DNA of 64,000 bases, taken from assembly GCF_027533845.1 (NCBI RefSeq), contig NZ_JAPZVN010000018.1, positions 61,820-125,819 on the forward strand. The letters run 5' to 3'. The notes under the pieces were generated by a model. It saw only the letters and a program-made list of their open reading frames with translations, made no database searches and was not told the origin of the DNA. The stretch is from Streptomyces sp. RPT161 (GTDB lineage Bacteria > Actinomycetota > Actinomycetes > Streptomycetales > Streptomycetaceae). Shown piece after piece: positions 9,585 through 17,834 of this stretch (position 1 is its first letter; each line of letters begins with the position of its first letter). The position numbers were made by a program, and so were the translations under genes.

Positions 9585-10378
9585 CGTGCCGCCTCGGGGA
9601 CGGGCTGGAAACCGGCCAGTGAACGGTGCAGTCGCCACAGATCACGGGCCACCCGGCGGCCGTCGGTCAGCGGCCGGAAGCTGGAGCCCTCCTGGTCGCT
9701 CCAGGCCACCGGGAACTCCTGGAGTGCCAGCCCCAACGCCCGGGCGCGGGCGATCACTTCGAGGTCGAAGGCGAAACCGACGGTGGTGATGTCGGCGAAG
9801 ATCCGCCGGGCGGCACCCGCCTCGAAGAACTTGAAGCCGCACTGGGTGTCGGCGATCGGCCCGGACAACCGGCGGGTCAGCAGCCTGAAGCCGGCGCCGC
9901 CGAGCCGCCGCACCAGCGGCTGGCGCACCTTCAACTCGGCGCCGTGGCAGCGCCGGGAGCCGATCACCACCTGGTGTCCGTCCTGGAGCAGGGCGAGCGC
10001 GTCGTCGACGGCGGCGGCCGGGGTGGCGAGGTCGGCGTCGCAGAAGCCGACCCAGCGGGCCCGGCTGGTGACCATGCCGCGGGCCACCGCCGCGCCCTTG
10101 CCACGGCGGGAGCAGCCGGTGACGGTCACCGGTACGCCGCGGGCGGCGATCCGGTCGGCGCACTCCGCTGTGCGGTCGCTGCTGCCGTTGTCGATGACGC
10201 GTAGGGCGCTGCGCAAGGGGAGTTGGCGCAGATGGTCGGCGAGCGCGAGGAGGGTGCGGGCCAGTCGCCGCTCCTCGTTGTAGGCGGGTATGACGAGTTC
10301 CAGGTCGACGGTGGATAAGCTCCCCGGCGGGGACGCGGTGGGGGGAGCGTCACGTCGTTCCGTGTGCGGTGAGTGCAT
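9581..10378 (-). CDS. GT2 glycosyltransferase (dolichyl-phosphate glucose/mannose synthase-like)
   Basis: 265 residues with a GT-A fold. LELVIPAYNEERRL opens the nucleotide-binding domain, VIDNGSSDRT and FCDADLATP supply the donor and metal site, and TQCGFKFF and GFAFDLEV are typical of enzymes that charge a polyprenyl phosphate with a hexose. No C-terminal membrane helices are visible. I chose ATG 10378 because AAAGGA lies six bases upstream; an ATG 51 bases further out has no comparable site. It is the first gene of the operon and could supply the polyprenyl-phosphate sugar that the downstream GT-C domain uses. Confidence 0.85.
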   Translation of the reverse strand: MHSPHTERRDAPPTASPPGSLSTVDLELVIPAYNEERRLARTLLALADHLRQLPLRSALRVIDNGSSDRTAECADRIAARGVPVTVTGCSRRGKGAAVARGMVTSRARWVGFCDADLATPAAAVDDALALLQDGHQVVIGSRRCHGAELKVRQPLVRRLGGAGFRLLTRRLSGPIADTQCGFKFFEAGAARRIFADITTVGFAFDLEVIARARALGLALQEFPVAWSDQEGSSFRPLTDGRRVARDLWRLHRSLAGFQPVPEAAR

Positions 10379-10525
10379 CGGGATTCCTTTGGGGGGACAT
10401 GCCGGGAATGGGTGACATGCCTGCGTCAAATGATCCCGTCGACACTATCCGTGGCGGAGCGTGCGCCGACAGTGCTCCACGATCTTTTAACAGGGCGGTA
10501 GCACGCTGTTTTCATCGCGAAGCGA

Positions 10526-10557
10526 ACGGGGCCGACCGGTGAACGGATCGGCCCCGT
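10526..10557 (-). terminator. Hairpin upstream of the glycan operon, after the phosphoesterase gene
   Basis: ACGGGGCCGA (10526-10535) pairs perfectly with TCGGCCCCGT (10548-10557) around a 12-base loop, 16 bases after the phosphoesterase stop on the minus strand. No long T run follows, which is normal for GC-rich actinomycetes. It would separate the phosphoesterase transcript from the glycan operon. Confidence 0.6.
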
Positions 10558-10572
10558 CAGGGAGTTGAGCGG

Positions 10573-12315
10573 TCAGCCGCGTGGCTTGGCCAGCAGCAGT
10601 TCGGTGTTGTGGTCCGCCGGGGTGCCGAGCTTGACCGCCGGGGTGGCGTACGGGTCGTTGTACGACAACTCCCGGTACAAAGCGGCCAGTCCGGCGTTCG
10701 AGGTGTCGCCGAAGTCGGTGTCGTAGCGGGCGGCCGACTCCACCAGGGTGGTGAACAGCGACAGGGTGCCGTCGCCGTTGTCGGCGATCTCGATGATCCG
10801 CGCGTGCTGCGGATAGTCGATGTGGGAGGCGGTGTTGATCTCCCAGAACGCCCGCTCCGGCACCGCGTGGCCGTGCGCGGTGATCTGGTTCTGGTGGGTG
10901 TGGCCGTTCACCCAGGCCACCACGTTCGGGTACCGCTGCAACAGCGCCACAAGGGCGTTGCCGTCGTGCCGGGCCTCGAACGGGTTGTACGGATCGGGCA
11001 GCAGGTTGCCCATGGAACCGCTGGTGTGGTGGCTGAAGACGACGACCAGCTGGTTGGACGAGCCGCCGCGCACCAGGTTGCCGTCCGTGTCGTACCAGTG
11101 GTCGCTGTGCTGCCTGAGCACCGCTTCCAGCCAGTTCAACTGCGCGGTGCCGAGCGAGCCGTCGGCGAACCCGGCCCGGTTGGTGGTGTCCAGGCTGATG
11201 CCCAGCACGCCGTCCGACATCGGGAACGCGTAGTACAGCTTTCCGCTGGCTGCGGCGTCCGAGGTGAAGCCGTGCCCCACCGGACCCGGGCCGGTGCAGG
11301 CCGGGTTGAGGTGTGCCTGGGCGAACTCCTTGGGGGTGAACGGTATTCGGCGCGGATCGGCCGTCACCTCGCGCACCGGGCCACCGTCGGCCAGCAGCCG
11401 GGCGAGTTGCGCCACCGCCTTCGCCGGGTCGTTGCGCAGCGCGTCGGCCAGCTTGGCCGCGTCTGCGTCATCGCACCCTTCGAGCTTGCGGTCCCCGGTG
11501 TAGAGGGAGTTGAGCAGCCCGAGGTCGGGCAGCGAGCCCTCGATGCTGTCGTCGTGGTTGCCGACCGTGGTGTACCACGGGGTGCGCAGACCGGGCGCGG
11601 TGAACCGGCTGCCCGCGGCGGACAGGAAGCCGGATACCTGCGGGAAGCCATGCGACTTGTAGGTGTCCTGGAAGGACGACTCCGGGTTCCAGTACAGCTC
11701 GCTGCCCGAGTCCTGCACCCCCTCGTAGCGGTTGGGGTCACCGCTGTTGGGGGTGATCTGACCGCCGCTCATCACCGTCAGGTACCAGTCGAGCTCGATC
11801 CGCTCGTGGTTGTCCGTGTTGTCGCCGGTCGCCATGACCAGCGAGAACGGCGCGCCCGTGAAGGGGCCGCCAGGCAGCGAGTTGACCCGTTCCACCAGCG
11901 AGGAGGCGCCGCGCACGGTCAGCGCCTCGTGCGGGCGGTACGCGCTGTCGAGGTAGCGGGCGAGGTACTCGAACCGCACCGGGGACTCGGTGTCCACCAG
12001 GTGCAGATCGGTGAACTGCACGAACGACGCCAGAGCGGTACGCCGGTCATCGCGGGTCGACGCCGCGGCGGCCAGGTCGGTGCGCACCACCAGCGGCCAA
12101 CCCGGGCCTGACTGAAGCCTCTTGTACGCTCCGCTGCCGGTCGGGGTGGCCACCTGCTCCAGCGTGGTGCCCGCGGTACGGACGGCTCGGGTGGCGGTGG
12201 CGGCCAGGGCGCGATCGAGCGTCGCGGCGGACGCGAACCGGCCGCCGCCGAAGGCCAGGGCCGCGGCGGCGGCCGAGGCTCCGGTGATGAACTGGCGTCT
12301 GTTGTAAGCGGGCAT
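10573..12315 (-). CDS. Tat-exported calcineurin-like metallophosphoesterase (TIGR03767-like)
   Basis: 580 residues. The N-terminus carries a twin-arginine signal (N-R6-R7-Q-F-I followed by an Ala-rich hydrophobic core), so the enzyme should be exported folded with its metals. The dimetal motifs appear in order: FTDLHLVD (about residue 100), ATGDNTDNHE (about 160), GNHDDS (about 253), VFSHHTSG (about 427) and NGHTHQN (about 472). The length fits the long actinobacterial TIGR03767 type. The ATG is preceded by AGGAG. The substrate is unknown; phosphodiesters or phosphomonoesters in the envelope are plausible. It is transcribed alone, with a hairpin after its stop. Confidence 0.85.
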   Translation of the reverse strand: MPAYNRRQFITGASAAAAALAFGGGRFASAATLDRALAATATRAVRTAGTTLEQVATPTGSGAYKRLQSGPGWPLVVRTDLAAAASTRDDRRTALASFVQFTDLHLVDTESPVRFEYLARYLDSAYRPHEALTVRGASSLVERVNSLPGGPFTGAPFSLVMATGDNTDNHERIELDWYLTVMSGGQITPNSGDPNRYEGVQDSGSELYWNPESSFQDTYKSHGFPQVSGFLSAAGSRFTAPGLRTPWYTTVGNHDDSIEGSLPDLGLLNSLYTGDRKLEGCDDADAAKLADALRNDPAKAVAQLARLLADGGPVREVTADPRRIPFTPKEFAQAHLNPACTGPGPVGHGFTSDAAASGKLYYAFPMSDGVLGISLDTTNRAGFADGSLGTAQLNWLEAVLRQHSDHWYDTDGNLVRGGSSNQLVVVFSHHTSGSMGNLLPDPYNPFEARHDGNALVALLQRYPNVVAWVNGHTHQNQITAHGHAVPERAFWEINTASHIDYPQHARIIEIADNGDGTLSLFTTLVESAARYDTDFGDTSNAGLAALYRELSYNDPYATPAVKLGTPADHNTELLLAKPRG

Positions 12316-12507
12316 GCCGCGGTCTCCTGACGGTCGGTGGGGGACGACTCATACGCGTCCGCCGCGGTACGCGCCCGAGGCCCCGACGCCGGGCTACCCG
12401 CAGGTAACGCGCCGTCCGTCAGAATGCCCGGTGACATTGGTTGTCCTGTGAACAACTGGCGAAGCAATGGTGAGGAATCGTTGTCCTGTTGGCCCTCCCG
12501 ACGGATC

Positions 12508-14421
12508 TCAGGAGACCTCGTTGGGCACCTCGTTCACGGTGGCCGACGCCGTACCGCGGTCGTTCTGCAGCGACCACAGGTCCCGGAACAGGCCCGGAAC
12601 CGCGACCAGTTCGTCGAACGTGCCCTGCTGGACGACCCGGCCGTGGTCCAGCACGACGATGCGGTCCGCGATGGTCACATTGGTCAGCCGGTGGGTGACC
12701 AGCACCACCGCCCGGTCCGCCGCGATGGCGCGCAGCCCGGAGAACACCCGGTGCTCGGCGCGCGGATCGAGCGCGGCCGTCGGCTCGTCCATCACCAGCA
12801 GCCCGGCGGGCCGGTGGAACGCCCGGGCCAGCGCGATGCGTTGCCACTGCCCGCCGGACAACTCCTCGCCGCCGAGCCACTCGCGGGCCAGCAGGGTGCG
12901 CAGCCCGGAGCGCAGCCCGCGCACCACCTCATGGGCGCCGCTGGCCTCGCACGCCTGCCACACCGCGGAGTCGCCCAACGGCGCCGGTTGGCCGAGGGTG
13001 ATGTTCTGCCGGGCGGACAGCGGCCAGCGCGCGTACTCCTGCGGCACCACCGCGACCCGCTCCCAGGCCGCCAGCGGATCCACCTCCCGGGTGTCCACCC
13101 CGTCCCACCGCACCATGCCGGACGTGGGCAGGTAGAGCCTGGTGAGCAGCTTGGACAGGGTGGTCTTCCCCGAGCCGTTCTCCCCGACCAGGGCCAGCAC
13201 CTCTCCCCGACGCACCGTCAACGTCACCCCGTCCAACGCGTTGCGGTCCGCGCCCTCGTACCGGTACACGAGGTTGTCCGCCCGCACCTCGCGCGGCGCC
13301 GTGGGCAGCGCGGCACCGCGCCGCAGCCGGTAGCCGCCGGCCTCGTCCAGGAACCGCGACCAGTCGTCCACGTACATCCCGGTACGGAACATCCGGGCGC
13401 CGCAGCCCACCAGGCTCTGCACCGACGCGGTGACGGTGCGCAGCGCGAAGATCGCGGTACCGGCCGAGGCCACCGACATCCGTCCGGTGCCCAACAGCAG
13501 CGTCAGCGCCACCCACACCAGACCCGACGCCAGACCGCCGGCCGCCGCACCGAGCAGCGCGGTACGGGCACCCCTGCCGACGGCGCGGCGCTCCGAGGCG
13601 TTCACCCGGTCAGTGATCCTGCGGTACTTGCCCAGCAGGAAGCGCGCCATGGTGCCGGAGCGGATCTGGTCTGCGGCGTGGGTGTCCGCCATGTGCCAGC
13701 GCAGCACCGACAGCATCCGGCGGTGGCCCACCATCTCCATCGCCGCCAGGTAGCTGACCCGGGCGGCCCGAACCTGCGCCACCCCCTGCGGCAGCCCGGC
13801 GAGCACCAGCAGCGGCAGCAGCACCGGGTGCAGGGCGGCGAGCACTCCCGCCCCTGCGATCAGCGAGGCGGTCGCGGAGAGCAGGTCCTGGCCCTGCTGG
13901 ATGAGGTCCTGGGAGACCTGCGCGCCGCGCTCCGCTGCCTCCCTGCGGTCGTTGAAGCCCGGGCTGTCGTACGCCGCGAGCTCCACGTTGACCGCCGCGT
14001 CCAGCAGCATCAACTCCGCTTCCTGGGACATCAGCGGAGCCAGCCTGGCGGACAGCCAGTTGACCGCGATGCCGAGCACCGCCCGCAGCCCGGCCGCCGC
14101 CGCCAGCACCGTGAGCGACGGCCAGGCCGCCCACAGCCGGTCACCGATCCGTCCGGAGGAGATCAGCGCCGTGATCGTGCCGGTGGTGGCGAGCAGCCCG
14201 AACGCCTGGGAGAGACCGGAGAGGATCTGGCAGACCAGCAGCCCGGCCACCGAGAGCCGGTCCGCGCGCCACGCCAACGCCAGTGAACGGCGGACCAGTT
14301 GCGGCAGCTTGCGCGCCATCTGCCGGGTGGTGATGGACTTTCCGGCCTCCCAGCGCTGGTCGCCGTCGAGTTGGAAGTCCAGTTCGTCGTCGGACTCCGC
14401 CGGCAAAGTGGCTTCGACCAT
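12508..14421 (-). CDS. ABC exporter half-transporter (fused permease and ATPase)
   Basis: 637 residues from ATG 14421. A GTG twelve bases upstream is also in frame, but GTGGGGGG precedes the ATG. An acidic N-terminal tail leads into a type IV exporter membrane domain of about six segments (roughly residues 40-340). The nucleotide-binding domain has GENGSGKTT (Walker A), LSGGQ, LLVMDEPTAALD (Walker B with the glutamate) and the H-loop VTHR. The half-transporter presumably acts as a homodimer, because no second half is encoded nearby. The substrate is unknown; lipids, glycans and peptides are all exported by this class. It is probably monocistronic. Confidence 0.85.
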   Translation of the reverse strand: MVEATLPAESDDELDFQLDGDQRWEAGKSITTRQMARKLPQLVRRSLALAWRADRLSVAGLLVCQILSGLSQAFGLLATTGTITALISSGRIGDRLWAAWPSLTVLAAAAGLRAVLGIAVNWLSARLAPLMSQEAELMLLDAAVNVELAAYDSPGFNDRREAAERGAQVSQDLIQQGQDLLSATASLIAGAGVLAALHPVLLPLLVLAGLPQGVAQVRAARVSYLAAMEMVGHRRMLSVLRWHMADTHAADQIRSGTMARFLLGKYRRITDRVNASERRAVGRGARTALLGAAAGGLASGLVWVALTLLLGTGRMSVASAGTAIFALRTVTASVQSLVGCGARMFRTGMYVDDWSRFLDEAGGYRLRRGAALPTAPREVRADNLVYRYEGADRNALDGVTLTVRRGEVLALVGENGSGKTTLSKLLTRLYLPTSGMVRWDGVDTREVDPLAAWERVAVVPQEYARWPLSARQNITLGQPAPLGDSAVWQACEASGAHEVVRGLRSGLRTLLAREWLGGEELSGGQWQRIALARAFHRPAGLLVMDEPTAALDPRAEHRVFSGLRAIAADRAVVLVTHRLTNVTIADRIVVLDHGRVVQQGTFDELVAVPGLFRDLWSLQNDRGTASATVNEVPNEVS

Positions 14422-14676
14422 GGCGCCCCCCACTCGGATCGGGGTGCTTCACCCCACGCGATGGCCGGACGCTATTGGGCACGGCGGTCACCATGACGGG
14501 CCTTCGCCGGAAGAACGCCCGATCGAGTGGGGGCGCGCGGTGGCCTTTCCGGCGCCGAGGAGACCGCTGGCGTGAGCGGGCTCAACGGACGGCGGATCGG
14601 GGCCCGTTGGGTCGGGCGGTGCCGTGCGGCGCCGCCGGCGGTCGCCGCCTACGGCACCGTGGAACCCCCGGCCTTG

Positions 14677-15108
14677 TCAGAAGAAGCCCCCGTCGTCGTC
14701 CACGACCTCCTCGTAGACGTCCGTGTCCTCGTAGTAGTTGTTCTCGATGACCGTGCGCGGCCGCTCGTCCTCCAGCATCTCGCCGATCAACGCGCCGCCG
14801 ACCAGGCCCGCCACGCCCGCGCCCACCACGGCGGCGGTGCTGTGGCCCGGCCGCTGCTGCGGGTAGCCCGGCTGGGGGTACCCGGGCTGCGCGTAACCCG
14901 CCTGCGGGTAACCGGCCTGGGGATAGCCCGCCTGCTGGGGATAACCGGCCTGCGGGGCGCCCTGCGGCTGGTAGTACGGCGGCGAGGTCGTCTGCACCCG
15001 CTGCGCGCACGGGCCGCACGCCTGCACGGGGCGGGACACTCCCCACTGCGGCGACCACATCACGCTCACACTGCCTGGAGCGTGCGCGGAGTCGAAGAAG
15101 CAAGTCAT
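14677..15108 (-). CDS. GYPQ-repeat protein with glycine zipper and acidic tail
   Basis: 143 residues. The ATG has AAGGGGG six bases upstream. An N-terminal part with CGPC is followed by about six tandem copies of (A/P)GY(P/A)Q, a small-residue hydrophobic stretch (VVGAGVAGLVGGALIG, a glycine-zipper pattern) and a very acidic end (DTDVYEEVVDDDGGFF). There is no conventional signal peptide. Such proline/tyrosine/glutamine-rich low-complexity repeats often mediate weak multivalent contacts or membrane association, but I cannot name a function. It is divergent from the phosphoketolase gene across 249 bases. Confidence 0.7.
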   Translation of the reverse strand: MTCFFDSAHAPGSVSVMWSPQWGVSRPVQACGPCAQRVQTTSPPYYQPQGAPQAGYPQQAGYPQAGYPQAGYAQPGYPQPGYPQQRPGHSTAAVVGAGVAGLVGGALIGEMLEDERPRTVIENNYYEDTDVYEEVVDDDGGFF

Positions 15109-15357
15109 ATGTGCCCCCTTGAGGTCACCGGCGTTTCCCGCCGGGTGGACGTTCGGTACCGCACCCTGCCGATCCCGTCCGCACAGGGTGCGGCCAGCGT
15201 ACCCGCGGCCGTCGCGGGGCCTCGGCGTGGGCCGTTCGGCTCTGCTTGCCGCCCTGGCAGGCCGCGGCCCGGCGTACCGGGTACACCACAGGCCTGAGCC
15301 GTGCCACAGGTGGCGCGTGACCGCATCCCGCGTACCGACGACGATTCGGAGGACGTC

Positions 15358-17754
15358 ATGACCGACGCGCAGGCGGACCCTTCCGGTTCCCTCACCGAGG
15401 AGGAACTGACGGCACTCGACGCCCACTGGCGGGCCGCCAACTACCTGGCGGCCGCCCAGATCTACCTGATGGCGAACCCGCTGCTGACCGAGCCGCTGCG
15501 CCCGGAGCACATCAAGCCGCGGCTGCTGGGGCACTGGGGCACCTCGCCGGGGCTCACCTTCGTGTACACGCACCTGAACCGGCTCATCCGGCAGCGCGGC
15601 CTGGACACGATGTGCGTATGGGGTCCGGGGCACGGCGGCCCCGCGGTGCTGGCGGGCTCCTGGCTGGACGGCAGTTACGCCGAGCGGTATCCCGACGTGA
15701 GCCGGGACGCGGAGGGCATGGCGCTGCTGTTCCGGCGGTTCTCCTTCCCCGGCGGGGTACCCAGCCACGTCGCGCCGGAGACGCCCGGCTCCATCCACGA
15801 GGGCGGCGAGCTCGGCTACTCGCTCGCACACGGTTACGGGGCCGCGCTGGACAACCCGGGGCTGCTGGTCGCCTGTGTGATCGGGGACGGTGAGGCGGAG
15901 ACCGGGCCGCTGGCCGCCGCCTGGCACTCGACCGCGTTCCTCGACCCGGTGCACGACGGCGCCGTGCTGCCGATCCTGCACCTGAACGGATACAAGATCG
16001 CCAATCCGACCGTGCTGGCCCGCCTGCCCGAGCCGCGACTCGACGCACTGCTGCGCGGCTACGGCCACGAGCCGCTCCACGTCACCTGCGCCGACGGCGA
16101 CGACCCGCGGACGGTCCATCAGGCCATGGCCGCCGCCCTGGACACCGCCGCCGACCGGATCGCCCGCATCCAGCGCGACGCCCGCGAGTCCGACTCCGCC
16201 GAACGCCCGCTGTGGCCGCTCATCGCGCTGCGCACTCCCAAGGGCTGGACCGGCCCAGCCGAGGTCGACGGCCTTCCGGTGGCCGGTACCTGGCGGTCCC
16301 ACCAGGTGCCGTTGCCCTCGGTCCGGGAGAACCCGGACCACCTGCGCCAACTGGAGTCCTGGCTGCGCTCGTACCGGCCCGAGGAACTGTTCGACGCCGA
16401 GGGACGGCCGCGCCCGCCGGTGCTCGACCTCGTACCCGACGGTGACCGCAGGCTCGGCGCCACCCCGCACGCCAACGGCGGCCTGCTGGTGCGTGAACTT
16501 CCGTTGCCACCGCTGGAACGCTTCGCCGTGCCGGTGGACAGGCCCGGCGGCACACTGCACGAGCCCACCCGCGTGCTGGGCCGGCTGCTGGAGTCGGTGA
16601 TGGCGGCGACCGCGCAGCGCCGTGACTTCCGGGTGGTGGGCCCGGACGAGACCGCCTCCAACCGGCTACAGGACCTGTACCAGGCCACCGGCAAGGCATG
16701 GCAGGCCGAGGTGCTGCCGACCGACGAGCATCTGAGCCGCCATGGCCGGGTGATGGAGATCCTTTCGGAACACACCTGCCAGGGCTGGCTCGAAGGCTAT
16801 CTGCTCACCGGGCGGCACGGCCTGTTCTCCTGCTACGAGGCGTTCGCGCACATCGTGGACTCCATGGTCAACCAGCACATCAAGTGGCTGAAGTCGGCCC
16901 GCGCGTTGCCCTGGCGGGCGCCGATCGCCTCCCTCAACTACCTTCTGACGTCGCATGTCTGGCGGCAGGACCACAACGGCTTCTCGCACCAGGACCCCGG
17001 CTTCGTGGACCACGTGCTCAACAAGTCGCCGCAGATCGTGCGGGTCTACTTGCCGCCGGACGCCAACACCCTGCTGGTGGTGGCCGATCACGTGCTGCGC
17101 ACCCGCGACCACGTCAACGTGGTGGTCGCGGGCAAGCAGCCGTGCTTCGACTGGCTCACCCTGGACCAGGCCCGGGCGCACTGCGCGCGCGGCGCCGGGA
17201 TCTGGGAGTGGGCCGGCACCGAGACCGGGCACGGGGAGCAGCCCGACGTCGTACTGGCCTGCGCGGGTGACGTGCCCACCCAGGAGGTCCTGGCGGCGGC
17301 CAAACTGCTGCGCGGTCAGCTGCCCGAGCTGGCGGTCCGGGTGGTGAACGTGGTGGACATGACCCGGCTGATGCCGGAGCGGGACCATCCGCACGGGATG
17401 CCGGACGGGGAGTTCGACGCGCTGTTCCCGCCGGACCGACCGGTGATCTTCGCCTACCACGGCTATCCATGGCTGATCCACCGTCTGGCCTACCGACGGG
17501 CGGTCCATCCCCGACTGCACGTACGCGGCTACCGGGAGGAGGGGACCACCACCACACCGTTCGACATGGTGGTCCGCAACGACCTCGACCGGTACCGGCT
17601 GGTGATGGACGTCATCGACCGGGTGCCGGGCCTGGCGGTGACCGCGAGCGCGGTACGGCAGGCGATGGCGGACGTCCGCACCCGGCACCACAGGTGGATC
17701 CGCGAGCACGGCACCGACCTGCCCGAGGTCGCCGACTGGACCTGGAGCGGCTGA
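15358..17754 (+). CDS. xfp: Phosphoketolase (xylulose-5-P / fructose-6-P)
   Basis: 798 residues, full family length. The enzyme splits xylulose 5-phosphate (often also fructose 6-phosphate) with phosphate to acetyl phosphate plus a shorter sugar phosphate, using thiamine diphosphate. Visible signatures are [23 protein letters not shown] (residues 148-154) and the ThDP/Mg2+ loop GDGEAETG (176-183). ATG 15358 was chosen because CGGAGG lies just upstream; the longer frame from 15301 has no such site. Acetyl phosphate can give ATP by substrate-level phosphorylation, which suits the oxygen-limited theme of the genes downstream. The GH65 gene follows after 80 bases. Confidence 0.95.
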   Translation: MTDAQADPSGSLTEEELTALDAHWRAANYLAAAQIYLMANPLLTEPLRPEHIKPRLLGHWGTSPGLTFVYTHLNRLIRQRGLDTMCVWGPGHGGPAVLAGSWLDGSYAERYPDVSRDAEGMALLFRRFSFPGGVPSHVAPETPGSIHEGGELGYSLAHGYGAALDNPGLLVACVIGDGEAETGPLAAAWHSTAFLDPVHDGAVLPILHLNGYKIANPTVLARLPEPRLDALLRGYGHEPLHVTCADGDDPRTVHQAMAAALDTAADRIARIQRDARESDSAERPLWPLIALRTPKGWTGPAEVDGLPVAGTWRSHQVPLPSVRENPDHLRQLESWLRSYRPEELFDAEGRPRPPVLDLVPDGDRRLGATPHANGGLLVRELPLPPLERFAVPVDRPGGTLHEPTRVLGRLLESVMAATAQRRDFRVVGPDETASNRLQDLYQATGKAWQAEVLPTDEHLSRHGRVMEILSEHTCQGWLEGYLLTGRHGLFSCYEAFAHIVDSMVNQHIKWLKSARALPWRAPIASLNYLLTSHVWRQDHNGFSHQDPGFVDHVLNKSPQIVRVYLPPDANTLLVVADHVLRTRDHVNVVVAGKQPCFDWLTLDQARAHCARGAGIWEWAGTETGHGEQPDVVLACAGDVPTQEVLAAAKLLRGQLPELAVRVVNVVDMTRLMPERDHPHGMPDGEFDALFPPDRPVIFAYHGYPWLIHRLAYRRAVHPRLHVRGYREEGTTTTPFDMVVRNDLDRYRLVMDVIDRVPGLAVTASAVRQAMADVRTRHHRWIREHGTDLPEVADWTWSG

Positions 17755-17834
17755 CCACGGGATGCCGTCCAGGTCACTCGCGGCCACCCTGGAGGGATGC
17801 GGCCGCGAGCAGCGAGAGGCGGTGGACGGGCGCG

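Noticed and set aside
15109..15357. Search for a DevR-like box before phosphoketolase
   Set aside because: GGGGCCTCGGCGTGG resembles one half only and lacks the matching GnCCC end.
14677..16560. Long N-terminal extension of the GYPQ-repeat gene over phosphoketolase
   Set aside because: The extension is antisense to a well-conserved enzyme. A strong ribosome site and ATG at 15108 mark the real start.
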